A DNA stretch of 6,068 bases from Dysgonamonadaceae bacterium. GTDB lineage: Bacteria > Bacteroidota > Bacteroidia > Bacteroidales > Azobacteroidaceae. This document shows, in pieces, positions 5,280-6,068 of this stretch. Location: the NCBI GenBank assembly GCA_031276105.1, contig JAISNS010000243.1, forward strand, positions 1 through 6,068, read 5' to 3'. Positions within the stretch are counted from its first letter, which is position 1, and every line of letters begins with the position of its first letter. Both the position numbers and the translations under genes were made by a program. Under the pieces are notes generated by a model. It was not told the origin of the DNA. It made no database searches and worked only from the letters and a program-made list of their open reading frames with translations.

Positions 5280-6068
5280 GTGACTAAAAATTTTATTAAC
5301 AGAATAAGACTCTTACTTCATCCGAAGAAAGAGTCTTATTTTGCTTTATATAAAATACTTGGTTTCTTTCCGAATCATCTTTCCTATTATGAAGAAGCGT
5401 TGCGTCATAAATCGTCTCCGATCGAAAATTCCTGCGAAGCAGGCAGTTACCGAAATAACGAGCGGTTGGAGTTTTTAGGCGACGCCATTTTAGACGCGGT
5501 AGTCGCCGATATTGTCTTTAAAAAATACAACAACCGCAACGAAGGTTTTCTTACCAATACCCGATCCAAAATAGTAAAAAGGGAAACCTTAGACAGAATA
5601 TCCGGTGAATTGGGCCTCAATAATTTGATTATTACTTCCGGACGGATTAAATTTCCCCAAACTCATATTCTCGGAAATGCGCTGGAAGCATTTATCGGAG
5701 CCATTTATTTAGATCAGGGATACCGGAAAACTTACCGCTTTATCGAAAAAAAAATAATCAATACCCACCTTAATATTGATGCTTTAGTTAAAAAAGAAGT
5801 CAATTTTAAATCCAAACTGCTTGAGTGGTGCCAAAAATTCAAAGTCGATTTAACATTCGGTTTATTGGAAAATTTTACCGATAACGAAAATAACCCTATT
5901 TTTCAAAGTCAGGTCTTATTAAACAGCCTGTTAGCGGGTGTCGGTACTGGCTACTCCAAAAAAGAATCGCAACAACAAGCCGCACAGATGGCGTTGAAGA
6001 AAATTAAAACAGATAAACTGTTCTTAAATCAGGTGCTGACAACGCAGAAGAAAGAAAATCTTATTTGC
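5280..6068 (+). CDS. rnc: Ribonuclease III (partial, runs off the window end)
   Basis: Endonuclease that cleaves double-stranded RNA, chiefly rRNA precursors and structured mRNA leaders. The 263 visible codons have no stop, so the 3' end lies beyond base 6068. The catalytic domain (about 23-165) carries the signature NERLEFLGDAILDAVVADI with metal ligands E61, E64 and D68, then NTRSKIV and GNALEAFIGAIYLDQGY with the key glutamate E136. The double-stranded-RNA-binding domain follows (about 175-243), from FKSKLLEWCQK to GTGYSKKESQQQAAQMALKKI. The residue aligned with E. coli D114 is N133, which I recall as usual in Bacteroidetes. GTG at 5280 is chosen because no in-frame ATG exists before the catalytic core, and because the N-terminal stretch resembles Bacteroides relatives (RIRLLxxxxKESYxxxYKILGF). 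It begins three bases after fabF, so it is probably co-transcribed. Confidence 0.94.
   Translation, partial: MTKNFINRIRLLLHPKKESYFALYKILGFFPNHLSYYEEALRHKSSPIENSCEAGSYRNNERLEFLGDAILDAVVADIVFKKYNNRNEGFLTNTRSKIVKRETLDRISGELGLNNLIITSGRIKFPQTHILGNALEAFIGAIYLDQGYRKTYRFIEKKIINTHLNIDALVKKEVNFKSKLLEWCQKFKVDLTFGLLENFTDNENNPIFQSQVLLNSLLAGVGTGYSKKESQQQAAQMALKKIKTDKLFLNQVLTTQKKENLIC
5300..5343 (+). promoter_or_regulatory. Strong RNA hairpin in the first codons of rnc (terminator, attenuator or RNase III target)
   Basis: A perfect 12-bp stem pairs AATAAGACTCTT (5303-5314) with AAGAGTCTTATT (5329-5340). Inside it, after one A/A mismatch, CTTC (5316-5319) pairs with GAAG (5324-5327) around an ATCC tetraloop. 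Outside it, C5300-G5343, A5301-T5342 and a G-U wobble (5302/5341) extend the stem to 20 positions with 19 pairs. It begins 24 bases after the fabF stop, and the descending arm runs into TTATTTTGCTTT, giving the look of an intrinsic terminator. Yet the same bases encode an apparently conserved N-terminal stretch of RNase III. The structure is seen directly; the function is inferred. Confidence 0.7.

Overview
This window looks like ordinary chromosome of a member of the Bacteroidetes, most likely order Bacteroidales. The evidence is moderate-to-low GC, A/T-rich leaders in place of Shine-Dalgarno sites, promoter-like elements of the TAnnTTTG type, an acpP-fabF-rnc block divergent from purN, and an ECF sigma factor paired with a one-helix membrane protein that ends in a TonB-like domain. 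The genus cannot be fixed from the sequence. Seven protein genes fill nearly all of it. The only sizeable gap is the 172 bp between purN and acpP. I see no rRNA, tRNA, CRISPR array, insertion sequence or other mobile element.

Left block (about 49-1841, plus strand): an ECF-type sigma factor, then a membrane-anchored putative anti-sigma/TonB-domain protein whose ATG shares one base with the sigma stop, then rlmH nine bases further on. The spacing suggests one transcript combining envelope-signal transcription control with a ribosome-modification gene.

Middle block (3586 down to 1861, minus strand): purN (purine synthesis) followed after a single base by a CoxE-like von Willebrand factor A protein. 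This block converges on rlmH, with a 19-bp gap holding a small symmetric hairpin.

Right block (3759 to the window end, plus strand): acpP, fabF and rnc (ribonuclease III, GTG start, cut by the window edge). The 172-bp divergent region before it carries a promoter-like palindrome in which TTTG boxes on both strands are back to back, plus a large imperfect inverted repeat beside it.

Most genes are core housekeeping, and no unmistakable new multi-gene system is present. The points most worth a second look are: (1) a nearly perfect long RNA hairpin inside the first codons of rnc, 24 bases after the fabF stop, which could be an intrinsic terminator, an RNase III self-cleavage site, or both; (2) the VWA protein, a member of a family normally found with a MoxR ATPase, here coupled to purN with no ATPase in view; (3) the structured purN/acpP divergent control region; (4) the sigma/TonB-domain pair.
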